DNA from: Platycnemis pennipes
Taxonomy: Eukaryota; Arthropoda; Insecta; Odonata; Platycnemididae
Assembly (NCBI GenBank): GCA_933228895.1
Contig: OW121852.1
Coordinates: 133,729,544-133,793,543, forward strand
DNA: 64,000 bases
Reading direction: 5' to 3'
Part shown: piece after piece, positions 1 to 10,560 of the stretch
Layout: every line of letters starts with the position of its first letter
Numbering within the stretch: position 1 is the stretch's first letter
Made by a program: the position numbers and the translations under genes
The notes under the pieces: generated by a model
Databases searched by the model: none
Seen by the model: the letters and a program-made list of their open reading frames with translations, nothing else
Told to the model about the DNA's origin: nothing

Positions 1-64
1 AAAATTAACCATTTCGCCCGTCTGCAGCTCAGTTCACCAAAATTTATGCAAAACATCCTAGTGA

Positions 65-70
65 AATAAA
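65..70 (+). other. AATAAA hexamer repeated in nearly every monomer (first example)
   Basis: The segment GAAATAAAAAAATCC contains AATAAA in almost every copy, including the TATAAAAATAAAA type; copies with AATAATAAAA lack it. It matches the eukaryotic polyadenylation hexamer, but an AT-rich repeat makes such a match likely by chance. No downstream element was identified, so it is a match and not a demonstrated site. Confidence 0.3.
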
Positions 71-111
71 AAAATCCACTTCCCAGGCTTCCACTCAAAC
101 TTGGATTTTTT
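69..111. repeat. 10-bp inverted repeat present once per monomer (first example)
   Basis: AAAAAATCCA at 69-78 is the exact reverse complement of TGGATTTTTT at 102-111, with a 23-bp spacer. The pair sits at monomer positions 48-57 and 81-90 and is kept in nearly all copies. Partial breaks are seen where the A tract reads AATAATAAAATCC (for example near 5,280, 8,330 and 15,125), AAAAATTCC (near 21,560) or where the right arm reads TGGAATTTTT (near 24,345). It could extrude as a hairpin or bind a dimeric protein; neither is shown by sequence alone. Confidence 0.85.
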
Positions 112-1055
112 CATCTGAATTCATTTCTCCCGCTGTTTTTTATCTAAAATTAACAATACTCCCGTCTGCAGCTCAGTTCACCAAAATTTATGCAAAACAT
201 CCTAGTGAAATAAAAAAATCCACTTCTCAGGCTTCCACTCAATCTTGGATTTTTTCATCTGAATTCATTTCTCCCGCTGTTTTTTATCTAAAATTAACAA
301 TTTCGCACGTCTGCAGCTCAGTTCACGAAAATGTATGGAAAACATCCTAGTGAAATAAAAAAATCCACTTCTCAGGCTTCCACTCAAACTTGGATTTTTT
401 CATCTGAATTCATTTCTCCCGCTGTTTTTTATCTTAAATTAACCATTTCGCCCGTCTGCAGCTCAGTTCACCAAAATTTATGCAAAACATCCTAGTGAAA
501 TAAAAAAATCCACTTCCCAGGCTTCCACTCAAACTTGGATTTTTTCATCTGAATTCATTTCTCCCGCTGTTTTTTATCTAAAATTAACAATACTCCCGTC
601 TGCAGCTCAGTTCACCAAAATTTATGCAAAACATCCTAGTGAAATAAAAAAATCCACTTCTCAGGCTTCCACTCAAACTTGGATTTTTTCATCTGAATTC
701 ATTTCTCCCGCTGTTTTTTATCTTAAATTAACCATTTCGCCCGTCTGCAGCTCAGTTCACCAAAATTTATGCAAAACATCCTAGTGAAATAAAAAAATCC
801 ACTTCCCAGGCTTCCACTCAAACTTGGATTTTTTCATCTGAATTCATTTCTCCCGCTGTTTTTTATCTAAAATTAACAATACTCCCGTCTGCAGCTCAGT
901 TCACCAAAATTTATGCAAAACATCCTAGTGAAATAAAAAAATCCACTTCTCAGGCTTCCACTCAAACTTGGATTTTTTCATCTGAATTCATTTCTCCCGC
1001 TGTTTTTTATCTAAAATTAACCATTTCGCCCGTCTGCAGCTCAGTTCACCAAAAT

Positions 1056-4000
1056 TTATGCAAAACATCCTAGTGAAATAAAAAAATCCACTTCTCAGGC
1101 TTCCACTCAAACTTGGATTTTTTCATCTGAATTCATTTCTCCCGCTGTTTTTTATCTAAAATTAACCATTTCGCCCGTCTGCAGCTCAGTTTACCAAAAT
1201 GTATGCAAATCATCCTAGTGAAATAAAAAAATCCACTTCTCGGGCTTCCACTCAAACTTGGATTTTTTCATCTGAATTCATTTCTCCCGCTGTTTTTTAT
1301 CTAAAATTAATTATTTCGCCCGTCTGCAGCTCTGTTCACCAAAATTTATGAAAAACATCCTATAAAAATAAAAAAATCCACTTCTCAGGCTTCCACTCAA
1401 ACTTGGATTTTTTCATCTGAATTCATTTCTCCCGCTATTTTTTATCTAAAATTTACAATTTCGCCCATCTGCAGCTCTGTTCACCAAAATTTATGAAAAA
1501 CATCCGAGTAAAATAAAAAAATCCACTTCTCAGGCTTCCACTCAAACTTGGATTTTTTCATCTGAATTCATTTCTCCCGCTGTTTTTCATCTAAAATTAA
1601 CAATTTCGCCCGTCTGCAGCTCTGTTCACAAAAATGTATGAAAAACATCCTAGTGAAATAAAAAAATCAACTCCTCAGGCTACCATTCAAACTTGGATTT
1701 TTTCATCTGAATTCATTTCTCCCGCTGTTTTTTATCTAAAATTAACAATTTCGCCCGTCTGCAGCTCAGTTCACCAAAATTTATGCAAATCAACCTAGTG
1801 AAATAAAAAAATCCACTTCTCAGGCTTCCACTCAAACTTGGATTTTTTCATCTGAATTCATTTCTCCCGCTGTTTTTTATCTAAAATTAACAATTTCGCC
1901 CGTCTGCAGCTCTGTTCACCAAAATTTATGAAAAACATCCTATAAAAATAAAAAAATCCACTTCTCAGGGTTCCACGCAAACTTGGATTTTTTCATCTGA
2001 ATTCATTTCTCCCGCTGTTTTTTATCTAAAATTAACAATTTCGCCAGTCTGCAGCTCTGTTCACCAAAATTTATGAAAAACATCCTATAAAAATAAAAAA
2101 ATCCACTTCTCAGGGTTCCACGCAAACTTGGATTTTTTCATCTGAATTCATTTCTCCCGCTGTTTTTTATCTAAAATTAACCATTTCGCCCGTCTGCAGC
2201 TCTGTTCACCAAAATTTATGAAAAACATCCTATAAAAATAATAAAATCCACTTCTGAGGCTTCCACTCAAACTTGGATTTTTTCATCTGAATTCATTTCT
2301 CCCGCTATTTTTTATCTAAAATTAACAATTTCGCCCGTCTGCAGCTCAGTTCACGAAAATGTATGCAAAACATCCTAGTGAAATAAAAAAATCCACTTCT
2401 CAGGCTTCCACTCAAACTTGGATTTTTTCATCTGAATTCATTTCTCCCGCTGTTTTTTATCTAAAATTAACAATTTTGCCCGTCTGCAGCTCAGTTCACC
2501 AAAATTTATGCAAAACATCCTAGTGAAATAAAAAAATCCACTTCTCAGGCTTCCACTCAAACTTGGATTTTTTCATCTGAATTCATTTCTCCCGCTGTTT
2601 TTTATCTAAAATTAACCATTTCGCCCGTCTGCAGCTCAGTTCAACAAAATTTATGAAAAACATCCTAGTGAAATAAAAAAATCCACTTCTCAGGCTTCCA
2701 CTCAAACTTGGATTTTTTCATCTGAATTCATTTCTCCCGCTGTTTTTTATCCAAAATAATTATTTCGCCCGTCTGCAGCTCAGTTCACCAAAGTTTATGC
2801 AAAACATCCTAGTGAAATAAAAAAATCAACTTCTCAGGCTACCACTCAACATTGGATTTTTTCATCTGAATTCATTTCTCCCGCTGTTTTTTATCTAAAA
2901 TTAAAAATTTCGCCCGTCTGCAGCTCTGTTCACCAAAATTTATGAAAAACATCCTATATAAATAAAAAAATCCACTTCTCAGGCTTCCACTCAAACTTGG
3001 ATTTTTTCATCTGAATTCATTTCTCCCGCTATTTTTTATCTAAAATTAACCATTTCCCCCGTCTGCAGCTCAGTTCACCAAAGTTTATGAAAAACATCCT
3101 AGTGAAATAAAAAAATCCACTTCTCAGGCTTCCACTCAAACTTGGATTTTTTCATCTGAATTCATTTCTCCCGCTGTTTTTTATCTAAAATTAACAATTT
3201 CGCCCGTCTGCAGCACAGTTCACCAAAATTTATGCAAATCATCCTAGTGAAATAAAAAAATCCACCTCTCAGGCTTCCACTCAAACTTGGATTTTTTCAT
3301 CTGAATTCATTTCTCCCGCTGTTTTTTATCTAAAATTAACAATTTTGCCCGTCTGCAGCTCAGTTCGCCAAAATTTATGCAAAACATCCTAGTGAAATAA
3401 AAAAATCCACTTCTCAGGCTTCCACTCAAACTTGGATTTTTTCATCTGAATTCATTTCTCCCGCTGTTTTTTATCTAAAATTAACCATTTCGCCCGTCTG
3501 CAGCTCAGTTCACCAAAATTTATGCAAAACATCCTAGTGAAATAAAAAAATCCACTTCTCAGGCTTCCACTCAAACTTGGATTTTTTCATCTGAATTTAT
3601 TTCTCCCGCTATTTTTTATCTAAAATTAACCATTTCGCCCGTCTGCAGCTCAGTTCACCAAAGTTTATGCAAATCATCCTAGTGAAATAAAAAAATCCAC
3701 TTCTCAGGCTTCCACTCAAACTTGGATTTTTTCATCTGAATTCATTTCTCCCGCTGTTTTTTATCTAAAATTAACAATTTCGCCCGTCTGCAGCTCTGTT
3801 CACCAAAATTTATGAAAAACATCCTATAAAAATAAAAAAATCCACTTCTCAGGCTTCCACTCAAACTTGGATTTTTTCATCTGAATTCATTTCTCCCGCT
3901 ATTTTTTATCTAAAATTAACAATTTCGCCCGTCTGCAGCTCTGTTCACCAAAATTTATGAAAAACATCCTAGTAAAATAAAAAAATCCACTTCTCAGGCT

Positions 4001-4097
4001 TCCACTCAAACTTGGATTTTTTCATCTGAATTCATTTCTCCCGCTGTTTTTTATCTAATATTAACCATTTCGCCCGTCTGCAGCTCAGTTCACGAAA
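1056..4097 (+). repeat. 3.04-kb HOR (21 monomers), copy 1
   Basis: Boundaries are set by phase with copies 2 and 3. Diagnostic monomers appear in fixed order: GTTTACCAAAATGTATGCAAATC with CTTCTCGGG (CTGCAG at 1,179), CATCTGCAG with ATCCGAGTAAAAT, TCAAC..GCTACCATTC, two copies with GGGTTCCACGC, AATAATAAAATCC, CACGAAAATGTATGC, ATCCAAAATAATTATTTCG (CC at 2,751), TATATAAAT, CAGTTCGCC, and a GAATTT copy. The ATCCAAAATAATT marker recurs at 5,793 and 8,836, giving periods of 3,042 and 3,043 bp. Confidence 0.88.
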
Positions 4098-7000
4098 ATG
4101 TATGCAAAACATCCTAGTGAAATAAAAAAATCCACTTCTCAGGCTTCCACTCAAACTTGGATTTTTTCATCTGAATTCATTTCTCCCGCTGTTTTTTATC
4201 TAAAATTAACAATACTCCCGTCTGCAGCTCAGTTTACCAAAATTTATGCAAATCATCCTAGTGAAATAAAAAAATCCACTTCTCGGGCTTCCACTCAAAC
4301 TTGGATTTTTTCATCTGAATTCATTTCTCCCGCTGTTTTTTATTTAAAATTAATTATTTCGCCCGTCTTCAGCTAGGTTCACCAAAATTTATGCAAAACA
4401 TCCTAGTGAAATAAAAAAATCCACTTCTCAGGCTTCCACTCAAACTTGAATTTTTTCATCTGAATTCATTCTCCCGCTATTTTTTATCTAAAATTAACCA
4501 TTTCGCCCGTCTGCAGCTCAGTTTACCAAAATGTATGCAAATCATCCTAGTGAAATAAAAAAATCCACTTCTCGGGCTTCCACTCAAACTTGGATTTTTT
4601 CATCTGAATTCATTTCTCCCGCTGTTTTTTATCTAAAATTAATTATTTCGCCCGTCTGCAGCTCTGTTCACCAAAATTTATGAAAAACATCCTATAAAAA
4701 TAAAAAAATCCACTTCTCAGGCTTCCACTCAAACTTGGATTTTTTCATCTGAATTCATTTCTCCCGCTATTTTTTATCTAAAATTAACAATTTCGCCCAT
4801 CTGCAGCTCTGTTCACCAAAATTTATGAAAAACATCCGAGTAAAATAAAAAAATCCACTTCTCAGGCTTCCACTCAAACTTGGATTTTTTCATCTGAATT
4901 CATTTCTCCCGCTGTTTTTCATCTAAAATTAACAATTTCGCCCGTCTGCAGCTCTGTTCACAAAAATTTATGAAAAACATCCTAGTGAAATAAAAAAATC
5001 AACTCCTCAGGCTACCATTCAAACTTGGATTTTTTCATCTGAATTCATTTCTCCCGCTGTTTTTTATCTAAAATTAACAATTTCGCCCGTCTGCAGCTCT
5101 GTTCACTAAAATTTATGAGAAACATCCTATAAAAATAAAAAAATCCACCTCTCAGGCTTCCACTCAAACTTGGATTTTTTCATCTGAATTCATTTCTCCC
5201 GCTGTTTTTTATCTAAAATTAACAATTTCGCCCGTCTGCAGCTCTGTTCACCAAAATTTATGAAAAACATCCTATAAAAATAATAAAATCCACTTCTCAG
5301 GCTTCCACTCAAACTTGGATTTTTTCATCTGAATTCATTTCTCCCGCTATTTTTTATCTAAAATTAACAATTTCGCCCGTCTGCAGCTCAGTTCACGAAA
5401 ATGTATGCAAAACATCCTAGTGAAATAAAAAAATCCACTTCTCAGGCTTCCACTCAAACTTGGATTTTTTCATCTGAATTCATTTCTCCCGCTGTTTTTT
5501 ATCTAAAATTAACAATTTTGCCCGTCTGCAGCTCAGTTCACCAAAATTTATGCAAAACATCCTAGTGAAATAAAAAAATCCACTTCTCAGGCTTCCACTC
5601 AAACTTGGATTTTTTCATCTGAATTCATTTCTCCCGCTGTTTTTTATCTAAAATTAACCATTTCGCCCGTCTGCAGCTCAGTTCAACAAAATTTATGAAA
5701 AACATCCTAGTGAAATAAAAAAATCCACTTCTCAGGCTTCCACTCAAACTTGGATTTTTTCATCTGAATTCATTTCTCCCGCTGTTTTTTATCCAAAATA
5801 ATTATTTCGCCCGTCTGCAGCTCAGTTCACCAAAGTTTATGCAAAACATCCTAGTGAAATAAAAAAATCAACTTCTCAGGCTACCACTCAACATTGGATT
5901 TTTTCATCTGAATTCATTTCTCCCGCTGTTTTTTATCTAAAATTAAAAATTTCGCCCGTCTGCAGCTCTGTTCACCAAAATTTATGAAAAACATCCTATA
6001 TAAATAAAAAAATCCACTTCTCAGGCTTCCACTCAAACTTGGATTTTTTCATCTGAATTCATTTCTCCCGCTATTTTTTATCTAAAATTAACAATTTCGC
6101 CCGTCTGCAGCTCAGTTCACCAAAGTTTATGAAAAACATCCTAGTGAAATAAAAAAATCCACTTCTCAGGCTTCCACTCAAACTTGGATTTTTTCATCTG
6201 AATTCATTTCTCCCGCTGTTTTTTATCTAAAATTAACAATTTCGCCCGTCTGCAGCACAGTTCACCAAAATTTATGCAAATCATCCTAGTGAAATAAAAA
6301 AATCCACCTCTCAGGCTTCCACTCAAACTTGGATTTTTTCATCTGAATTCATTTCTCCCGCTGTTTTTTATCTAAAATTAACAATTTTGCCCGTCTGCAG
6401 CTCAGTTCGCCAAAATTTATGCAAAACATCCTAGTGAAATAAAAAAATCCACTTCTCAGGCTTCCACTCAAACTTGGATTTTTTCATCTGAATTCATTTC
6501 TCCCGCTGTTTTTTATCTAAAATTAACCATTTCGCCCGTCTGCAGCTCAGTTCACCAAAATTTATGCAAAACATCCTAGTGAAATAAAAAAATCCACTTC
6601 TCAGGCTTCCACTCAAACTTGGATTTTTTCATCTGAATTTATTTCTCCCGCTATTTTTTATCTAAAATTAACCATTTCGCCCGTCTGCAGCTCAGTTCAC
6701 CAAAGTTTATGCAAATCATCCTAGTGAAATAAAAAAATCCACTTCTCAGGCTTCCACTCAAACTTGGATTTTTTCATCTGAATTCATTTCTCCCGCTGTT
6801 TTTTATCTAAAATTAACAATTTCGCCCGTCTGCAGCTCTGTTCACCAAAATTTATGAAAAACATCCTATAAAAATAAAAAAATCCACTTCTCAGGCTTCC
6901 ACTCAAACTTGGATTTTTTCATCTGAATTCATTTCTCCCGCTATTTTTTATCTAAAATTAACAATTTCGCCCGTCTGCAGCTCTGTTCACCAAAATTTAT

Positions 7001-7139
7001 GAAAAACATCCTAGTAAAATAAAAAAATCCACTTCTCAGGCTTCCACTCAAACTTGGATTTTTTCATCTGAATTCATTTCTCCCGCTGTTTTTTATCTAA
7101 TATTAACCATTTCGCCCGTCTGCAGCTCAGTTCACGAAA
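4098..7139 (+). repeat. 3.04-kb HOR, copy 2 (internally rearranged)
   Basis: It has the same outer phase as the other copies but a rearranged interior. Two extra monomers lie at about 4,367-4,655: one with CTTCAGCTAGG and CTTGAATTTTT, the other repeating the GTTTACC/CGGG type. Near 5,100-5,245, a single CACTAAAATTTATGAGAAAC monomer stands where copies 1 and 3 have three (the CAAATCAACC copy and two GGGTTCCACGC copies). Gain and loss cancel, so the total stays at 3,042 bp. Confidence 0.85.
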
Positions 7140-10100
7140 ATGTATGCAAAACATCCTAGTGAAATAAAAAAATCCACTTCTCAGGCTTCCACTCAAACTT
7201 GGATTTTTTCATCTGAATTCATTTCTCCCGCTGTTTTTTATCTAAAATTAACAATATTCCCGTCTGCAGCTCAGTTTACCAAAATTTATGCAAATCATCC
7301 TAGTGAAATAAAAAAATCCACTTCTCGGGCTTCCACTCAAACTTGGATTTTTTCATCTGAATTCATTTCTCCCGCTGTTTTTTATCTAAAATTAATTATT
7401 TCGCCCGTCTGCAGCTCTGTTCACCAAAATTTATGAAAAACATCCTATAAAAATAAAAAAATCCACTTCTCAGGCTTCCACTCAAACTTGGATTTTTTCA
7501 TCTGAATTCATTTCTCCCGCTATTTTTTATCTAAAATTAACAATTTCGCCCATCTGCAGCTCTGTTCACCAAAATTTATGAAAAACATCCGAGTAAAATA
7601 AAAAAATCCACTTCTCAGGCTTCCACTCAAACTTGGATTTTTTCATCTGAATTCATTTCTCCCGCTGTTTTTCATCTAAAATTAACAATTTCGCCCGTCT
7701 GCAGCTCTGTTCACAAAAATTTATGAAAAACATCCTAGTGAAATAAAAAAATCAACTTCTCAGGCTACCATTCAAACTTGGATTTTTTCATCTGAATTCA
7801 TTTCTCCCGCTGTTTTTTATCTAAAATTAACAATTTCGCCCGTCTGCAGCTCAGTTCACCAAAATTTATGCAAATCAACCTAGTGAAATAAAAAAATCCA
7901 CTTCTCAGGCTTCCACTCGAACTTGGATTTTTTCATCTGAATTCATTTCTCCCGCTGTTTTTTATCTAAAATTAACAATTTCGCCCGTCTGCAGCTCTGT
8001 TCACCAAAATTTATGAAAAACATCCTATAAAAATAAAAAAATCCACTTCTCAGGGTTCCACGCAAACTTGGATTTTTTCATCTGAATTCATTTCTCCCGC
8101 TGTTTTTTATCTAAAATTAACAATTTCGCCAGTCTGCAGCTCTGTTCACCAAAATTTATGAAAAACATCCTATAAAAATAAAAAAATCCACTTCTCAGGG
8201 TTCCACGCAAACTTGGATTTTTTCATCTGAATTCATTTCTCCCGCTGTTTTTTATCTAAAATTAACCATTTCGCCCGTCTGCAGCTCTGTTCACCAAAAT
8301 TTATGAAAAACATCCTATAAAAATAATAAAATCCACTTCTCAGGCTTCCACTCAAACTTGGATTTTTTCATCTGAATTCATTTCTCCCGCTATTTTTTAT
8401 CTAAAATTAACAATTTCGCCCGTCTGCAGCTCAGTTCACGAAAATGTATGCAAAACATCCTAGTGAAATAAAAAAATCCACTTCTCAGGCTTCCACTCAA
8501 ACTTGGATTTTTTCATCTGAATTCATTTCTCCCGCTGTTTTTTATCTAAAATTAACAATTTTGCCCGTCTGCAGCTCAGTTCACCAAAATTTATGCAAAA
8601 CATCCTAGTGAAATAAAAAAATCCACTTCTCAGGCTTCCACTCAAACTTGGATTTTTTCATCTGAATTCATTTCTCCCGCTGTTTTTTATCTAAAATTAA
8701 CCATTTCGTCCGTCTGCAGCTCAGTTCAACAAAATTTATGCAAAACATCCTAGTGAAATAAAAAAATCCACTTCTCAGGCTTCCACTCAAACTTGGATTT
8801 TTTCATCTGAATTCATTTCTCCCGCTGTTTTTTATCCAAAATAATTATTTCGCCCGTCTGCAGCTCAGTTCACCAAAGTTTATGCAAAACATCCTAGTGA
8901 AATAAAAAAATCAACTTCTCAGGCTACCACTCAACATTGGATTTTTTCATCTGAATTCATTTCTCCCGCTGTTTTTTATCTAAAATTAAAAATTTCGCCC
9001 GTCTGCAGCTCTGTTCACCAAAATTTATGAAAAACATCCTATATAAATAAAAAAATCCACTTCTCAGGCTTCCACTCAAACTTGGATTTTTTCATCTGAA
9101 TTCATTTCTCCCGCTATTTTTTATCTAAAATTAACAATTTCGCCCGTCTGCAGCTCAGTTCACCAAAGTTTATGAAAAACATCCTAGTGAAATAAAAAAA
9201 TCCACTTCTCAGGCTTCCACTCAAACTTGGATTTTTTCATCTGAATTCATTTCTCCCGCTGTTTTTTATCTAAAATTAACAATTTCGCCCGTCTGCAGCT
9301 CAGTTCACCAAAATTTATGCAAATCATCCTAGTGAAATAAAAAAATCCACCTCTCAGGCTTCCACTCAAACTTGGATTTTTTCATCTGAATTCATTTCTC
9401 CCGCTGTTTTTTATCTAAAATTAACAATTTTGCCCGTCTGCAGCTCAGTTCGCCAAAATTTATGCAAAACATCCTAGTGAAATAAAAAAATCCACTTCTC
9501 AGGCTTCCACTCAAACTTGGATTTTTTCATCTGAATTCATTTCTCCCGCTGTTTTTTATCTAAAATTAACCATTTCGCCCGTCTGCAGCTCAGTTCACCA
9601 AAATTTATGCAAAACATCCTAGTGAAATAAAAAAATCCACTTCTCAGGCTTCCACTCAAACTTGGATTTTTTCATCTGAATTTATTTCTCCCGCTATTTT
9701 TTATCTAAAATTAACCATTTCGCCCGTCTGCAGCTCAGTTCACCAAAGTTTATGCAAATCATCCTAGTGAAATAAAAAAATCCACTTCTCAGGCTTCCAC
9801 TCAAACTTGGATTTTTTCATCTGAATTCATTTCTCCCGCTGTTTTTTATCTAAAATTAACAATTTCGCCCGTCTGCAGCTCTGTTCACCAAAATTTATGA
9901 AAAACATCCTATAAAAATAAAAAAATCCACTTCTCAGGCTTCCACTCAAACTTGGATTTTTTCATCTGAATTCATTTCTCCCGCTATTTTTTATCTAAAA
10001 TTAACAATTTCGCCCGTCTGCAGCTCTGTTCACCAAAATTTATGAAAAACATCCTAGTAAAATAAAAAAATCCACTTCTCAGGCTTCCACTCAAACTTGG

Positions 10101-10182
10101 ATTTTTTCATCTGAATTCATTTCTCCCGCTGTTTTTTATCTAATATTAACCATTTCGCCCGTCTGCAGCTCAGTTCACGAAA
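7140..10182 (+). repeat. 3.04-kb HOR, copy 3
   Basis: I counted 21 monomers from CTGCAG at 7,120 to the next CACGAAAATGTATGC monomer. The interior order agrees with copy 1 rather than copy 2. The two TCAAC/CTACC-type monomers divide it into 8 + 13 monomers. Small differences from copies 1 and 2 include AATATTCCCG near 7,252, TTTCGTCCG near 8,706 and CTCGAACTTGG near 7,916. Confidence 0.88.
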
Positions 10183-10560
10183 ATGTATGCAAAACATCCT
10201 AGTGAAATAAAAAAATCCACTTCTCAGGCTTCCACTCAAACTTGGATTTTTTCATCTGAATTCATTTCTCCCGCTGTTTTTTATCTAAAATTAACAATAC
10301 TCCCGTCTGCAGCTCAGTTTACCAAAATTTATGCAAATCATCCTAGTGAAATAAAAAAATCCACTTCTCGGGCTTCCACTCAAACTTGGATTTTTTCATC
10401 TGAATTCATTTCTCCCGCTGTTTTTTATTTAAAATTAATTATTTCGCCCGTCTTCAGCTAGGTTCACCAAAATTTATGCAAAACATCCTAGTGAAATAAA
10501 AAAATCCACTTCTCAGGCTTCCACTCAAACTTGAATTTTTTCATCTGAATTCATTTCTCC
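10183..10560 (+). repeat. 3.04-kb HOR, truncated copy 4
   Basis: This continues in phase with copy 2. The CTTCAGCTAGG monomer and the TTGAATTTTT marker (10,531, against 4,446 in copy 2) are separated by 6,085 bp, which is two HOR periods. The match ends shortly after, at about 10,560, where the following monomers (ATCATATAAAAAT, CTTAGATTTTTT) no longer follow HOR order. Confidence 0.75.

Larger units (their letters stand above)
1..1055 (+). repeat. Mixed 144/145-bp monomers at the left end
   Basis: About seven monomers. AATACTCCCG 144-bp copies lie near 157, 590 and 880 and alternate with 145-bp copies. Shared markers (CACGAAAATGTATGG near 330, TCTTAAATTAACC, CTTCCCAGG) recur at about 12,340-13,900, so this stretch and that one are relatives on either side of the 3.04-kb HOR block. 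Because lengths alternate, no long reading frame forms here. No gene is present. Confidence 0.85.

Noticed and set aside
30..45. Pol III B box (GTTCACCAA) hinting at a tRNA-derived repeat
   Set aside because: It departs from GWTCRANNC at an invariant position, no A box lies upstream at a suitable distance, and T6 tracts downstream would end Pol III transcripts.
69..111. Intrinsic transcription terminator (dyad followed by T tract)
   Set aside because: The T tract is itself part of the stem, the stem is A/T-dominated, the loop is 23 nt, and the element repeats in every monomer of a eukaryotic satellite.
47..160. Phased A/T tracts giving intrinsic curvature
   Set aside because: Tract centres at monomer positions of about 50, 87.5 and 117.5 are spaced 37 and 30 bp, which is not a clear multiple of the helical turn; calculation would be needed.
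135..175. CENP-B box
   Set aside because: TTTCGCCCG contains TTCG, but the following bases do not fit the TTCGNNNNANNCGGG core on either strand.
4098..4376. 92-codon open frame (also 7,140-7,436 and 10,183-10,461)
   Set aside because: These are two-monomer stretches where 144-bp units keep the frame. They recur at the HOR period, translate the same 48-residue repeat as the non-coding satellite, and show no domain or gene context.
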